Shown here: positions 28,250 to 37,885 of the stretch, piece after piece | Position numbering within the stretch: position 1 is the stretch's first letter | How the letters are laid out: each line of letters opens with the position of its first letter | Program-made: the position numbers and the translations under genes | The notes under the pieces: generated by a model | Databases searched by the model: none | Told to the model about the DNA's origin: nothing | Seen by the model: the letters and a program-made list of their open reading frames with translations, nothing else | NCBI GenBank assembly: GCA_003599865.1 | Contig: QZKS01000079.1 | Location: 62,001 to 126,000 of the forward strand | Origin: Desulfobacteraceae bacterium | Lineage (GTDB): Bacteria > Desulfobacterota > Desulfobacteria > Desulfobacterales > SURF-7 | Reading direction: 5' to 3' | Length of the DNA stretch: 64,000 nucleotides

Positions 28250-29701
28250 ATGATTCGGGTCTGGTACGGATTCCTTACGGCAGCGTTTTTGCTGTCGATC
28301 CTATTCATCCCTTCATCGGCCTTGTACGCTCAGCAGGATGACGATCTGGATCTGATTCCCGACAATGTGCTGTCTCAACCCCCGGAAGAAGCTTCCGAAG
28401 CCCTGCCGGAAACGTACCGGTTCAAAATCTATCTGGATGAAGCCGCCACTGCCAATATCAGACGAAAAAACCTCGTGGTTCCCGTGCCGTCTTCGGACGA
28501 TTCCGACTGGAATAACCGCCTCAGCCTGGATGCAAAGACGGAAATCGATCTTTTCTCGAACCTGTCGTTTATCATGGCGGATCGTCTGCATTACCTTCTG
28601 GAAGAAAACCAGGAAGAATCCGGGGGCAGGGTACAGAATGATCTTAAGGAACTCTATGTTACGGCAAATTCCTATCAGTTCCTCTATCTGGATATCGGCC
28701 GGGTCAATTTTAAAAACGGAGTGGCCGTCGGTTTCAATCCAACCGATTACTTCAAGAAAAACGCCGTGAGTTACCGGATTTCGGAAGATCCGAACCTTCT
28801 GCGGGAGAACCGGCTGGGTGTTGTGATGGCACGGGCTCAGGGAATCTGGGAAAAAGGAACTGTCACGCTTGCGTTTGCCCCTGAAATGAACCAGGATCAG
28901 GACAGATGGTGGACAGATGATGGAAGTTACGGGTTGAGGCTGGATAAAACCAACCGTTCCAACCGAACCCTGTCAAAGATTACCTTGAATGCTTTTCCGG
29001 ATTTCAATCCTGAATTTCTCTATTTTTATGACTCGGACCGCTCCTACTTTGGAACCAATCTCACCAAGGGGATCGGGGATTCCGCAATCGTCTATCTGGA
29101 ATGGAGTGGAAGCAGCAGGCCCGATATCTTTGCCCAATCCCTGACAGAGGCACAGGAATCCGGAATCATTCCTTTCAACAGTTTATGGGTGATGGATTCC
29201 GGGAGGGAATCCCATTTCCGGAATCAACTGGCGATTGGATTTTCCTATACGGAAAAAGTCAACCGTACCACTTTTGTAGAATACCACTTCAATGAAGCAG
29301 GCTTTTCACAAGAGGATTGGGACAACTGGTTCAGAACCGGCAAAGAGGCCGGAACTCTTTTGCAGAATCCAGCCACAGAGGCTTTGGGTCTTGGAATGCT
29401 GGGACAGTTGTGGACAACCAGAAAATGGTCACAGGAAGCCCAGGAACCTCTCAGCCGGCATTCGATTTTCATCCGAACATTCTGGGAGGATGCGATCATC
29501 CATTCACTGGACCTCACCGGCATCACCCGGATCAACCTGTCGGACGGCAGTTTCTTTGCCCAGCCAATGGCGGAATACCACATCAAAAAAAATCTGACCC
29601 TGAGCCTGTGCGTCAATCTTTTCATGGGATCGGATGAAACCGAATACGGTTCGGTAGATCCTCTGGGAGATGTCAAGGCAGGTGCGACCTATTATTTCTG
29701 A
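28250..29701 (+). CDS. Predicted outer-membrane beta-barrel protein
   Basis: This 483-residue protein has a signal peptide (ending ALYAQ), alternating amphipathic strands, and a C-terminal Phe (GATYYF) of the kind recognised by the BAM complex. I do not recognise a named family. Its start is 1 nt after the LolA-like stop, so it is probably the outer-membrane endpoint of the same pathway. ATG 28250 is chosen because the signal peptide begins there. Confidence 0.7.
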   Translation: MIRVWYGFLTAAFLLSILFIPSSALYAQQDDDLDLIPDNVLSQPPEEASEALPETYRFKIYLDEAATANIRRKNLVVPVPSSDDSDWNNRLSLDAKTEIDLFSNLSFIMADRLHYLLEENQEESGGRVQNDLKELYVTANSYQFLYLDIGRVNFKNGVAVGFNPTDYFKKNAVSYRISEDPNLLRENRLGVVMARAQGIWEKGTVTLAFAPEMNQDQDRWWTDDGSYGLRLDKTNRSNRTLSKITLNAFPDFNPEFLYFYDSDRSYFGTNLTKGIGDSAIVYLEWSGSSRPDIFAQSLTEAQESGIIPFNSLWVMDSGRESHFRNQLAIGFSYTEKVNRTTFVEYHFNEAGFSQEDWDNWFRTGKEAGTLLQNPATEALGLGMLGQLWTTRKWSQEAQEPLSRHSIFIRTFWEDAIIHSLDLTGITRINLSDGSFFAQPMAEYHIKKNLTLSLCVNLFMGSDETEYGSVDPLGDVKAGATYYF

Positions 29702-29787
29702 GCTGTAAAAAAATCATCGATTGTTTGGACGACGGATGGTTCGTGTTTTTTTCGTCTTATCGGATCCGTTTATCATCTGTAGAAAGT

Positions 29788-31056
29788 CTATTCGGACCGT
29801 AGTGCGGCGATCGGGTCCATCTTTGCTGCCGTATAGGCCGGATACAGTCCAAAGAACAGGCCGACGACAATCGATGTGAGCAGGGGCACAACGAGTGCAA
29901 GCATGGTAACGGTCGTATTCCATTTTGCGATTGCTGAAATCAACCATACGCCTCCAAAACCGATTAAGATTCCGATTATGCCGCCCGTAAACGTCAGCAG
30001 GGTCGATTCAGCCAGAAATTGAAGGATGATATCCGTGCAGGTGGCGCCGAATGCACGCCTGATCCCGATTTCTTTCGTTCTCTCCGAAACCGTGGCCAGC
30101 ATGATGTTCATGATACCGATGCCGCCGACGATCAGAGAGATAAAGGCGATGCTGCCGAGCACTACGTTGAATGTCCTTTGTATCTTTTTTGATTGATTCA
30201 GGAGTTCTTGAGGTACGATAATTTGATAATCTTCAGCGCCGCCGTGTGCGATCTCCATAATTCTTTTCACCGCAGGAACGGCTCTGAGCACCTGTTTCTC
30301 GTCATTCACCGCAATGATCAACTCCGTAACCTCGGGATCGGCAAGGGCGCCATAGGGTGTGCCGGTGCTGCTTGCCAGGTTTGCCACCGCAAGCGGAACA
30401 AAAATCATATCGTTGTAATTGCGCAGGCGGATGGCGCCTGACTTTCCTACTTTGCTCTCCAACCGCTGTAAAACGCCGACAATTTTAAAGAGGGAATCCT
30501 CGATGCGCAGGTAATTCCCGATCCGACCGAGGGCCCCCATGCTGCCGGCCACACCATGGCCGATAACGCAGACAAGTTTGCTCTCCTGCATGTCCGGATC
30601 GGAAATAAAGCGGCCGCTGCCAATCGGTATCTTCATCAGGGTTGCATAATTGGGAGTGCATGCAGCGATAAGCGGTGTGACCTCCTTCATCGTGCTAAAT
30701 ACGGAAGCCTTCAATTCTCTAAGGCCGGCTGCATCCTGCACATCAGGGCACCCCTTTTGAATTCGGTGTGCATCGGTGAGGGAAAGACCCCGGGAAAGAT
30801 TTGCGCGAAACTTTGCCTGCTGCATCTCCGTCAGAGGGACGGCTTTTACATAGATATTACGGGTACCGAGTCGTTCTATTTGTGCGAGAGACTCGCGCTT
30901 GGCGCCCTCGCCGACTGAAAGCATTGAAAACACGGCGGCAACACCACAAACGACTCCGAGGATGCTCAGCGCAGCCCGCAGCTTGTGCTGCAGCAGTGAC
31001 TTGACAGCCAACTGAACGAATTTAAACAGCCTGCTGTTTACTCGCAGATGCTTCAT
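29788..31056 (-). CDS. MacB-type ABC transporter permease
   Basis: The protein of about 422 residues has an N-terminal segment (LRAALSILGVVCGVAAVFSMLSVG), a periplasmic MacB-PCD domain, and C-terminal FtsX segments with TVSERTKEIGIRRAFGAT. It forms the inner-membrane part of a tripartite pump with the ATPase, HlyD-like adaptor and TolC-like channel just upstream. The start is uncertain between ATG 31056 and ATG 31071; both overlap the ATPase gene, implying coupling. Its end faces the barrel gene across an 86-nt convergent gap. Confidence 0.9.
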   Translation of the reverse strand: MKHLRVNSRLFKFVQLAVKSLLQHKLRAALSILGVVCGVAAVFSMLSVGEGAKRESLAQIERLGTRNIYVKAVPLTEMQQAKFRANLSRGLSLTDAHRIQKGCPDVQDAAGLRELKASVFSTMKEVTPLIAACTPNYATLMKIPIGSGRFISDPDMQESKLVCVIGHGVAGSMGALGRIGNYLRIEDSLFKIVGVLQRLESKVGKSGAIRLRNYNDMIFVPLAVANLASSTGTPYGALADPEVTELIIAVNDEKQVLRAVPAVKRIMEIAHGGAEDYQIIVPQELLNQSKKIQRTFNVVLGSIAFISLIVGGIGIMNIMLATVSERTKEIGIRRAFGATCTDIILQFLAESTLLTFTGGIIGILIGFGGVWLISAIAKWNTTVTMLALVVPLLTSIVVGLFFGLYPAYTAAKMDPIAALRSE

Positions 31057-31741
31057 CAACCCGCCTGCCATCTTTTAAATAAATGATTCTGTCGGCAACC
31101 GACGCCACGTTACGGTCATGGGTGACCATTACAATGGCTGCGCCGCCGGCGTGCAGTTTTTTGAATATCTTTAATATTTCCAAACCGGTGCCGGAATCGA
31201 GATTTCCGGTCGGCTCGTCCGCAAGCACCAGCAGGGGGTCGGCGCATATGGCCCGCGCAATGGCCACACGCTGCATTTCGCCCCCGGAAAGCTCGGACGG
31301 TTTATGCTTCACCCTTTCGCCAAGCCCCACTTGAGCGATGGAATCCATGATTTTTTCTTTTATTTGTAAATGCTCGCAGGAACGGTACAGAAACGGCGCC
31401 TCGATATTTTCATAGACGGTTAAGCCCGGCAACAGGTTGAACGTCTGAAAGATAAAGCCGATTTTGTTTGCGCGGATGTGCGAAAGGTCGTCATCCGAGG
31501 CAGCAATGATATCGACGCCGTTCAGCCGATAGCTGCCGGATGATGGCCGCTCCAGGCACCCGAGGATATGGAGCAGCGTGGTCTTTCCGGAACCCGACGG
31601 CCCCATGATCGCGACGAACTCACCCCGATGCAGCCTGAGATCGATGTTTTCCAGGATCTTCAGCGTTGAAGATCCGACATGGAAGCGCTTGCATATCCCG
31701 AGAGCCGCAATCAGGTGTGGTTCATTGTTTTGTTTCATCAC
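31022..31741 (-). CDS. MacB/LolD-type ABC transporter ATPase
   Basis: The 239-residue ATPase has Walker [10 protein letters not shown], signature [15 protein letters not shown], Walker [13 protein letters not shown] and H-loop VTHD. It overlaps both neighbours: its start lies within the 3' end of the adaptor gene and its end within the permease gene, so the three are one translationally coupled unit. Confidence 0.92.
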   Translation of the reverse strand: MMKQNNEPHLIAALGICKRFHVGSSTLKILENIDLRLHRGEFVAIMGPSGSGKTTLLHILGCLERPSSGSYRLNGVDIIAASDDDLSHIRANKIGFIFQTFNLLPGLTVYENIEAPFLYRSCEHLQIKEKIMDSIAQVGLGERVKHKPSELSGGEMQRVAIARAICADPLLVLADEPTGNLDSGTGLEILKIFKKLHAGGAAIVMVTHDRNVASVADRIIYLKDGRRVDEASASKQQAV

Positions 31742-33020
31742 CGTCCGTTCTGATCAGGCTGACCCTGTCGCCGTTTTTCAATCCGGCAACGATCTCGGCA
31801 TAATCCTCGTTCTGCCGGCCGATCTCCACCCTGATCTTCTCTACCTTGGGTCCCCTGCCGACATAACAGTAAGTGTTTGCGCCTTCGCTGAACACGGCCT
31901 GCACCGGTACGGCAAGGACGTTCTGGGCGGCATCGGTATGCAGGACCACCCGGGATGTCATGCCTGGCCTCAAGCCGGGGTTATCGCCATGGACGGCGAC
32001 GACCACCTGGAAATATTTTTCCCCTTTGTCTGCTCCGCCGCCACTGGCCAGCACCCCGATAGAAGCCACCTCCCCGGCAAGAACCAGTTTGGGATAGGCG
32101 TCGACCTGAATGGAAGCCTTCTGCCCCTTTGTGACTTTGTGCAGATCGACCTCGCGCACAAGGGTTTTAACGATCACAGAAGAGATATCCGGCAGATAAA
32201 GCAGCGGCTGGCCTTGCCATACAGTGTCCCCTGCCCGCGGTTTCCTTTTCTGATTGTCCCGCTGCGTTTCGTAGTGTACGACGATTCCCGGAAACGGCGC
32301 ATGGATGACGGCCTTGCCGAGCTCCTCTCTGGTGTTCTCCAGGGCGATTTTCGTTGTTTCAATTTCGTTTTTGGCTTTTGCCATTTCCGCCATCGCCGCG
32401 GCAATTTTAAAAACGCTTTCCTTGTTTATCTGCTCAAACGAGGTTTCATACCGCTGCTGTTTGGCAAATAACTGCTCCGCCTTTTTCTTTGCCTGGAAAA
32501 TTTCATTTGGATAGTGCAGCCCCTTTTTGCCCAGATCTTCCATATCACGGATGTAGGATACATACCGGCTGTATTCCTGCATCGCGTCTTTCAGGTCAAA
32601 TTCGGCGGCCTTGATGGCGCCTTCGGCCTGGCTCTTTTCCCAGGCGAGTATCTGCTTTCTGGCTTCAAAAGACGCTTCCCGGCTGCGCAGTTCCCCTTCC
32701 AGACGCAGGATTTCCGCCTCGAAATGGGCGGAATCGAATTTGATCAGGACGTCCCCCTTTTTGACAAGCGTCCCCTCGTCAATGATATGGGCGATCTTCC
32801 CGTTGTCCCCCTTGATAGTCGAGGAGACGATGTATGAACGTTCGGCATCGAGGGTGCCGATCGTGTGGACTGAAATGGCAAAGCTGACGGTTTTTGCCGC
32901 AGTCAGCTGCGTATCGGCATCGGTGTGAGCGGGCGGAACGAGGCGCACACCGGCCCATGCCACGACCATCGCAGCGGCCGCAATCGCTATCCATTTGCCG
33001 GTTTTCTTCTTGTTGATCAT
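31722..33020 (-). CDS. HlyD/MacA-type periplasmic adaptor (membrane fusion protein)
   Basis: The 432-residue protein has an N-terminal membrane anchor (WIAIAAAAMVVAWAGVRLV), a lipoyl-like segment, a long coiled-coil hairpin (about residues 105-230), and beta-barrel/membrane-proximal domains. This is the RND/MacA adaptor plan. Its ATG directly follows the stop codon of the TolC-like gene. It links the MacB-type pump to the outer-membrane channel. Confidence 0.9.
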   Translation of the reverse strand: MINKKKTGKWIAIAAAAMVVAWAGVRLVPPAHTDADTQLTAAKTVSFAISVHTIGTLDAERSYIVSSTIKGDNGKIAHIIDEGTLVKKGDVLIKFDSAHFEAEILRLEGELRSREASFEARKQILAWEKSQAEGAIKAAEFDLKDAMQEYSRYVSYIRDMEDLGKKGLHYPNEIFQAKKKAEQLFAKQQRYETSFEQINKESVFKIAAAMAEMAKAKNEIETTKIALENTREELGKAVIHAPFPGIVVHYETQRDNQKRKPRAGDTVWQGQPLLYLPDISSVIVKTLVREVDLHKVTKGQKASIQVDAYPKLVLAGEVASIGVLASGGGADKGEKYFQVVVAVHGDNPGLRPGMTSRVVLHTDAAQNVLAVPVQAVFSEGANTYCYVGRGPKVEKIRVEIGRQNEDYAEIVAGLKNGDRVSLIRTDGDETKQ

Positions 33021-34484
33021 TCAGTTTCTCGGTACCAGCACGCCCAGAATAGCCTTCATGTTATAAATGCCGATGGCAAAGTCGATTTCTGCGGCCAGCA
33101 GGTTGCCGCGCGCGCTCTGCAACTCCTTTTCTGCTTCGATAACATCGAAGTTATCGGCCATTTGGTGCGCAAATTTAACTTCCGCCAGGGCGATTTTTTC
33201 TTCCCCCTGTTTGATCTGTGCTTTCCTTATCTCCATCCGCTTCAGCGCCTCCTGCAGCGACAGCCACTGCTTGCGCACCTGCCGGCTGATGTCCTCCTTT
33301 TTACTTTTCATGTTCAGCCGGAGAGTTTTGATGACGATGAGGCTCTGCTGATAGGCGGCCCTTTCGGCTGTCCGGAATATGTCGGTATCCGTCTGCAGCA
33401 GCACGAGGTAACGATCCAGATCCAGGCTTGTCGATTGCCCGAAGGTGTCCGCCTCGGCATACCGATCATAACCCATGACCAGGTTGAGATCCGGCAGGAT
33501 ATTGTGCTTTGCGACGGCGGCTTTTCGTTCGGCCTCGGCCATGTCCTGCTCCAGCTGCTCTATTTCGATCCTTTTTTTCAGGGCGGTGTCGACGGCGTCC
33601 TCCCGTGACAATTCCCGGAAATCGGGCGCCTCCGGAAAAGTCACCTCGAGTTGCGTATGTTGCGGGAGGGCCAGAATGAGCTTCAATCTGTCTTTGGCAT
33701 CCTGAAAGGCTTCCGACGCCGTAATCATGGCATCCTGAACCTCCTTGAGGGGTATTTCCGCCCGGTATGTGTCCATCGGCGTTGCCAGCCCGACTTTCTC
33801 CTTGACGCGCGCAATTTCGGAATGCCCTTTCAGGCGCGCCTCCATGTTTTCAAACAACCGCAGCAGCTCCACCTGGCGGATGGCGTCGTAGAAAGTGGCG
33901 ATTGTCTCCAGAACCGTGTTGACCTTTGTCTGATATACGTTTCGCAGCGATGTTTGATACGCCGCGTCGGCGCTCTGCACGCTGTCGGTCGTGATCTCCT
34001 CCCCCCTGCCGCGCAGGAGGGGCTGCATTACCGTAATCCCCATCCCCGTGGTATAATACTGCCTCGACTCCCAGGAAGATTGGGTGATCTGAGGACCCAT
34101 CGATATCGTTGTGCCGGATTCCAGTTTTTTCTCAGCCCGGAGCCCGGCGGAATAATAATTGTAGTCCGTATGGTCCCCGCCCGTAAGACGGACGCCGCCG
34201 GTCGAAATGAGTTTTAAATCGAACAGTGCACGTGCCGCATCGATCGAATAGCGCCGGCTTTCGGCGTTGTATTGTGAACTGGAGATGCCGCGGTTCGCCT
34301 GCATGGCAAGATTGACCGCCTGGTCGAGGGTCAGAACTATTTTTAGCGGCTGGTCTGCGCCACTTCGTGTGTCGACCTCGGGCGCGGCGGCAAAGGCGAT
34401 CCCCGCAACAAAGAAAATAACAGTAACTATGAAAAAGGGGGGAGGAAAAAACTCCCCCCTTTCGGCTGATTTCGGTTGTTTCAT
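33021..34484 (-). CDS. TolC-family outer-membrane efflux protein
   Basis: The 487-residue protein has two OEP repeats with long helices and TolC-like regions (LDQAVNLAMQANRGI, SLQEALKRMEIRKAQI). The signal peptide is odd: RGEFFPPPFF precedes the hydrophobic core, encoded by an 11-bp stem-loop resembling a terminator. ATG 34484 has no ideal ribosome site; a TAAGG...CCTTA dyad lies directly before it. No start codon is available in frame after the hairpin before the signal sequence. Confidence 0.9.
   Translation of the reverse strand: MKQPKSAERGEFFPPPFFIVTVIFFVAGIAFAAAPEVDTRSGADQPLKIVLTLDQAVNLAMQANRGISSSQYNAESRRYSIDAARALFDLKLISTGGVRLTGGDHTDYNYYSAGLRAEKKLESGTTISMGPQITQSSWESRQYYTTGMGITVMQPLLRGRGEEITTDSVQSADAAYQTSLRNVYQTKVNTVLETIATFYDAIRQVELLRLFENMEARLKGHSEIARVKEKVGLATPMDTYRAEIPLKEVQDAMITASEAFQDAKDRLKLILALPQHTQLEVTFPEAPDFRELSREDAVDTALKKRIEIEQLEQDMAEAERKAAVAKHNILPDLNLVMGYDRYAEADTFGQSTSLDLDRYLVLLQTDTDIFRTAERAAYQQSLIVIKTLRLNMKSKKEDISRQVRKQWLSLQEALKRMEIRKAQIKQGEEKIALAEVKFAHQMADNFDVIEAEKELQSARGNLLAAEIDFAIGIYNMKAILGVLVPRN
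34432..34462 (-). terminator. Terminator-like hairpin within the 5' end of the TolC-type gene
   Basis: Read on the minus strand, AAAGGGGGGAG and CTCCCCCCTTT form an 11-bp perfect stem with a 7-nt loop, and T residues follow. It lies about 22 nt inside the TolC coding region and about 65 nt after the stop of the 656-residue lipoprotein gene. It could terminate upstream transcripts or act as an attenuator. Confidence 0.65.
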
Positions 34485-34526
34485 TAAGGAAATATTTACC
34501 TTAATAATAACTCCTGGGCATCCCGG

Positions 34527-36497
34527 TCAGTTGCAGATGCACTGATAGTAAGGGCCGCCGGAGGTTACGGTGTCTGTGCCGCCGTTATACGAGCCGCTCG
34601 GGCAGTTGCCACAGCGGGTGGGAACTAAAAATCCGACCATCGCTGGATTGCCCGTCCCGCAACTGTAAACCTGGTTAAAAGAGGCAGCGCATTCGTCACT
34701 GACGGAGCTGCTCGACGAGTCGTCCCCGCCCCCGCCGGACAATCCCACGGCCAGTCCGGCCGCAACCGCCGTACCGCCGATAACGGTTGGAAGCACCCAG
34801 CGCGGCATGCCGGGGGCGGCCGGGTCGGGCGGCGGTCCGGGGTCGGCCACCGGCTCGATCGGCTCCGCCAAATCAAACGCCTGGTTAGCCTGGGCGATGC
34901 ATTCCATCGGTTTGCATTGCGGCCATTGAAAGGGTTCGAGTTTGTTCAGCACCTGATCGTAATAGACCATCGTGCTCAGCTGCGCCATGTTGTCGTAAAT
35001 CGTATACACGGAATAGGCCGTGAGAAGTACCGCCGGAACGGGCCCCAAGGGCGCCAACATGGCCGATTCCGGGAGTAATTCCGAGACCCCGGTAGAGACC
35101 AGGTTTCCCATAAAACGGGTAGCTTCCTGTGCAGCCGGCTCACCATAGGTCGAGGCATACGCCTCGATCAAGTCCCCTGAAGAATAACCGCCCAGCACAC
35201 CGGACAAACTATCGATCGTGGACAGTTCCGACAGCCCCTGCCCGATGGAGACGAGGGAAAAGGGATTGGACGCGCGTTCGGCAGTTGTCGAAGAGGCAAG
35301 ACTGACGACTTGCTGAACTTTCAAAGCCTGCAGCGCCCACGGCGGCATCGATGTCAGCGGGCCGGGTTTATCCTGCTTCTGGAGGTCCAGGGTCTTGCGT
35401 ATATCTAGCAGGGGAAAAACCGGTTTGCCGTCAAGCCCGGCCAGAAATGCCGTTTCCTGAACCTGCAGCGTCTCATCGCCTTTTAACGCGTCAAACGCAG
35501 ATGCCATTTGATACATGCGATGATCTTCCGGCGAGTAGACCAGTACCCCTTTGTACATGCCGGAGAAAGAACCGTTGTCGGCCGACATTGCCGTCGGAAA
35601 GAGATCGATCTTAAAAACATCGCTGTATGTTCGAATTAATAGTGCCGGCATACCCGGTGGAAGGACTATTTTCTCGACATCGAAATGAAATGCCAGTTTC
35701 CGCGGCAGGTGGGTTCTCAGCAGATTTAACGATATTTCCTGATTCCATGTCCCCTCCATACGGGGGTTTTTCTCCACCTGCTTCATTATCTGGTTGATTA
35801 CCTTTTCGGTCAGGTCGAACCCCCCGGTGCTGAAGGATACTTCTTCGCTGATCGGATTCCGGCTGAACCGCACCGGGCCGTAAATAACTTCCTTCTTTTG
35901 CCGAGGCGCATTCGGAGAAACCCTTTCCTGCGTCCACAATTCATAATCGACGCTGCTGCCGCCCGAAGTTTTCAATACGGCCAGAGAGCCGGCGGTCGAC
36001 AAACCGGCCGGCGGTAGGTTGGCGCCGCCGAAAATCACCGTTTGAAACAGCTGGTAATCATCACGCGTCGCTTTTCCGGTTGCCGCGGCGGGACTCGCAA
36101 CATCGCCTGCCGAAACCACCGAGAAAGCGTGACGGCCGGAAACCACGTATCCATTGCGGTCGTAGTTGTAATAGGCTCTGGCTTCGTATTGGCCGGGTGA
36201 AGGTGCATCAAAGGTCAGGAAACCCTGCCCCAGCCCCTGCGGCATGTATTGATAATCGTCTGCATCCGTATCCGGAGTGCCCGCCGGTACGATACAGATC
36301 CAATCGCCTTCGTTGCCGGGCGAATTGGAAAAATTAACCTTGATCTTTTCACCCTCCCGATAGGTGTCTTTGTCGGTGCTCAAAACGGCTGCGCTTTCAA
36401 CCGGCATCTCCGGCAGCGGGGCCTGATTGCCGGCACACCCGGTCAGCATCAATAACAGCCCAGCCACTATGGCCGTCTTTACGTTTTTTACCTGCAT
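34527..36497 (-). CDS. Large lipoprotein of unknown function
   Basis: This 656-residue protein has a signal peptide with lipobox LTGC. A beta-rich Ig-like domain (about 40-130: YREGEKIKVNFSNSPG) follows, then a long middle region I do not recognise. Near the C-terminus is a hydrophobic glycine/alanine-rich segment (VLPTVIGGTAVAAGLAVGLS), a Gly-Asp-Ser linker and a Cys-rich tail (six Cys including CGNC and CIC). ATG 36497 has GAGGAG at proper spacing; ATG 36503 is too close. It precedes the TolC-HlyD-ABC genes on the same strand. Confidence 0.7.
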   Translation of the reverse strand: MQVKNVKTAIVAGLLLMLTGCAGNQAPLPEMPVESAAVLSTDKDTYREGEKIKVNFSNSPGNEGDWICIVPAGTPDTDADDYQYMPQGLGQGFLTFDAPSPGQYEARAYYNYDRNGYVVSGRHAFSVVSAGDVASPAAATGKATRDDYQLFQTVIFGGANLPPAGLSTAGSLAVLKTSGGSSVDYELWTQERVSPNAPRQKKEVIYGPVRFSRNPISEEVSFSTGGFDLTEKVINQIMKQVEKNPRMEGTWNQEISLNLLRTHLPRKLAFHFDVEKIVLPPGMPALLIRTYSDVFKIDLFPTAMSADNGSFSGMYKGVLVYSPEDHRMYQMASAFDALKGDETLQVQETAFLAGLDGKPVFPLLDIRKTLDLQKQDKPGPLTSMPPWALQALKVQQVVSLASSTTAERASNPFSLVSIGQGLSELSTIDSLSGVLGGYSSGDLIEAYASTYGEPAAQEATRFMGNLVSTGVSELLPESAMLAPLGPVPAVLLTAYSVYTIYDNMAQLSTMVYYDQVLNKLEPFQWPQCKPMECIAQANQAFDLAEPIEPVADPGPPPDPAAPGMPRWVLPTVIGGTAVAAGLAVGLSGGGGDDSSSSSVSDECAASFNQVYSCGTGNPAMVGFLVPTRCGNCPSGSYNGGTDTVTSGGPYYQCICN

Positions 36498-36503
36498 CTG
36501 CAT

Positions 36504-36798
36504 CTCTCCTCAAATAATCCGTCGGTTTGTCTGATCCGAGCGTTTACATAAATCCAATACCCATTGTAACGAACCGCTCCTCTTCGAATACTAGCATCTA
36601 TTTCATAATCCGTTCAAGATCAACAGTTATGTGAGCCGGAGGCAGCCGCCTTTCCGGCATGCCGGCATGGTTTTGAAGCCGCCAAATTGCTTAAGATGCC
36701 GCCGGAATAAGCAATTCTTTTCGAATCGGGTTGCGCCATCCTGAGCTTGACGGCTTCAAAAAAAACAGACAAATTGGCGGGGACGTATCGGTTTCAGG
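36504..36798. other. Non-coding gap with weak dyads
   Basis: No gene is seen in these 295 nt. An inverted repeat AATTGCTTA / TAAGCAATT (36685-36693, 36708-36716) and a CCGGCATGCCGG palindrome are present. The stem has T residues only on the plus-strand side, so it is a poor terminator for the minus-strand gene upstream. Confidence 0.5.
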
Positions 36799-37854
36799 TT
36801 ACATCCAGCCGTCGGTGAGACGGTCTTTCAGCTTGTCGGAGAGGTAGCCTTTCCACCTGCCGGTTGCGATCACCTTTGCATCTGCGGCGGTTATGCCCTT
36901 GCCTCTCAGAAGGTGGAAGCCGGTCTGAAGCTCGGAATCGGAAAACGGGCTTTCTCCCAGCCCTATCTCGGTCCCCTGCCTTGTCACCTTATTGAGGTCG
37001 TTCATGATCGCATGGTAATCGCCCGGGCCTTCGTTGGCCAGCGTTCCTACCAGCCGATTCGGGTCGATGGCCTGGAAGAGATTGCCCGTGAATTCGTTCA
37101 TCTTGTCCACGTAATCGATCATGAGTTCGGCGTTGCGGGCACTGGCGGGAAGGGCGCCTTTGATCACGTCCTTTACGATGTCCTTTACCGAGTCCCTGGC
37201 CGCCTCCTGCACATACTCCGCGCCCGACTTCATGATGCCGTCCTGCAGAGCAGAGGTTTCCGTAGTGAGGGGTTGGGAAAGCTGTCCCACTGACGGATCC
37301 GAAGGCTTTACAACGGGATTACCCGGCATGCCGAAAAAGGGCGTACCCTGGCCCTGACCGGGTAAGCTGAACACGTCGTCGAGGCTCTTGGACATTTCCT
37401 CGTCTCTTCCATCCCAGAAGCTGCGGAGCTTTCCGGCAGAGTCAAGCCTCTGCCTGCGCTGCTCTTCGGCGAGTCTCTTCTGCTCGGCCTCGACCATCGC
37501 CCTGGCCGCCTCTTCATAGGCGCGCTGCTGTGAATCGTCGCTGAAAACGGCCTGAAGGAGCGATCCCACGACCACATCGGTGACCATGGCATTCATCGCT
37601 GCAGAGTGATTCACCTTGGGCTTTGCCACGGCTTTCTGCGGCAGCGTGATCTTCTTCTTATACGTATCTATCGTGCTGACGCCGGGAGACGACCGGTCGA
37701 CTTTCTGGCCGGCCACATCTTCGAGTTGGCCCAGTGCACTGGTGCCCTGGTTTCCCGAGTCGAACTTCGAAGGCTCCCCGCTCAAGCCCGGTGTCGACAG
37801 CCCAAGAATCAGGATTATGGCCAGTGCCATCTTTATTCGGATGCCATCTCTCAT
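36799..37854 (-). CDS. Exported coiled-coil protein of unknown function
   Basis: This 351-residue protein has a signal peptide (MALAIILILGLSTPGLS) and no lipobox. A charged helical stretch (about residues 113-140, EEAARAMVEAEQKRLAEEQ) is a likely coiled coil. A Pro/Gly-rich linker (LPGQGQGTPFFGMPGNP) and a helical C-terminal half follow. I do not recognise the family. AAGGAG lies 9-14 nt before ATG 37854. It sits 31 nt after the TPR gene in the same run. Confidence 0.65.
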   Translation of the reverse strand: MRDGIRIKMALAIILILGLSTPGLSGEPSKFDSGNQGTSALGQLEDVAGQKVDRSSPGVSTIDTYKKKITLPQKAVAKPKVNHSAAMNAMVTDVVVGSLLQAVFSDDSQQRAYEEAARAMVEAEQKRLAEEQRRQRLDSAGKLRSFWDGRDEEMSKSLDDVFSLPGQGQGTPFFGMPGNPVVKPSDPSVGQLSQPLTTETSALQDGIMKSGAEYVQEAARDSVKDIVKDVIKGALPASARNAELMIDYVDKMNEFTGNLFQAIDPNRLVGTLANEGPGDYHAIMNDLNKVTRQGTEIGLGESPFSDSELQTGFHLLRGKGITAADAKVIATGRWKGYLSDKLKDRLTDGWM

Positions 37855-37885
37855 TGGATCATCTCCTTCACGCGATTCGACCGCA

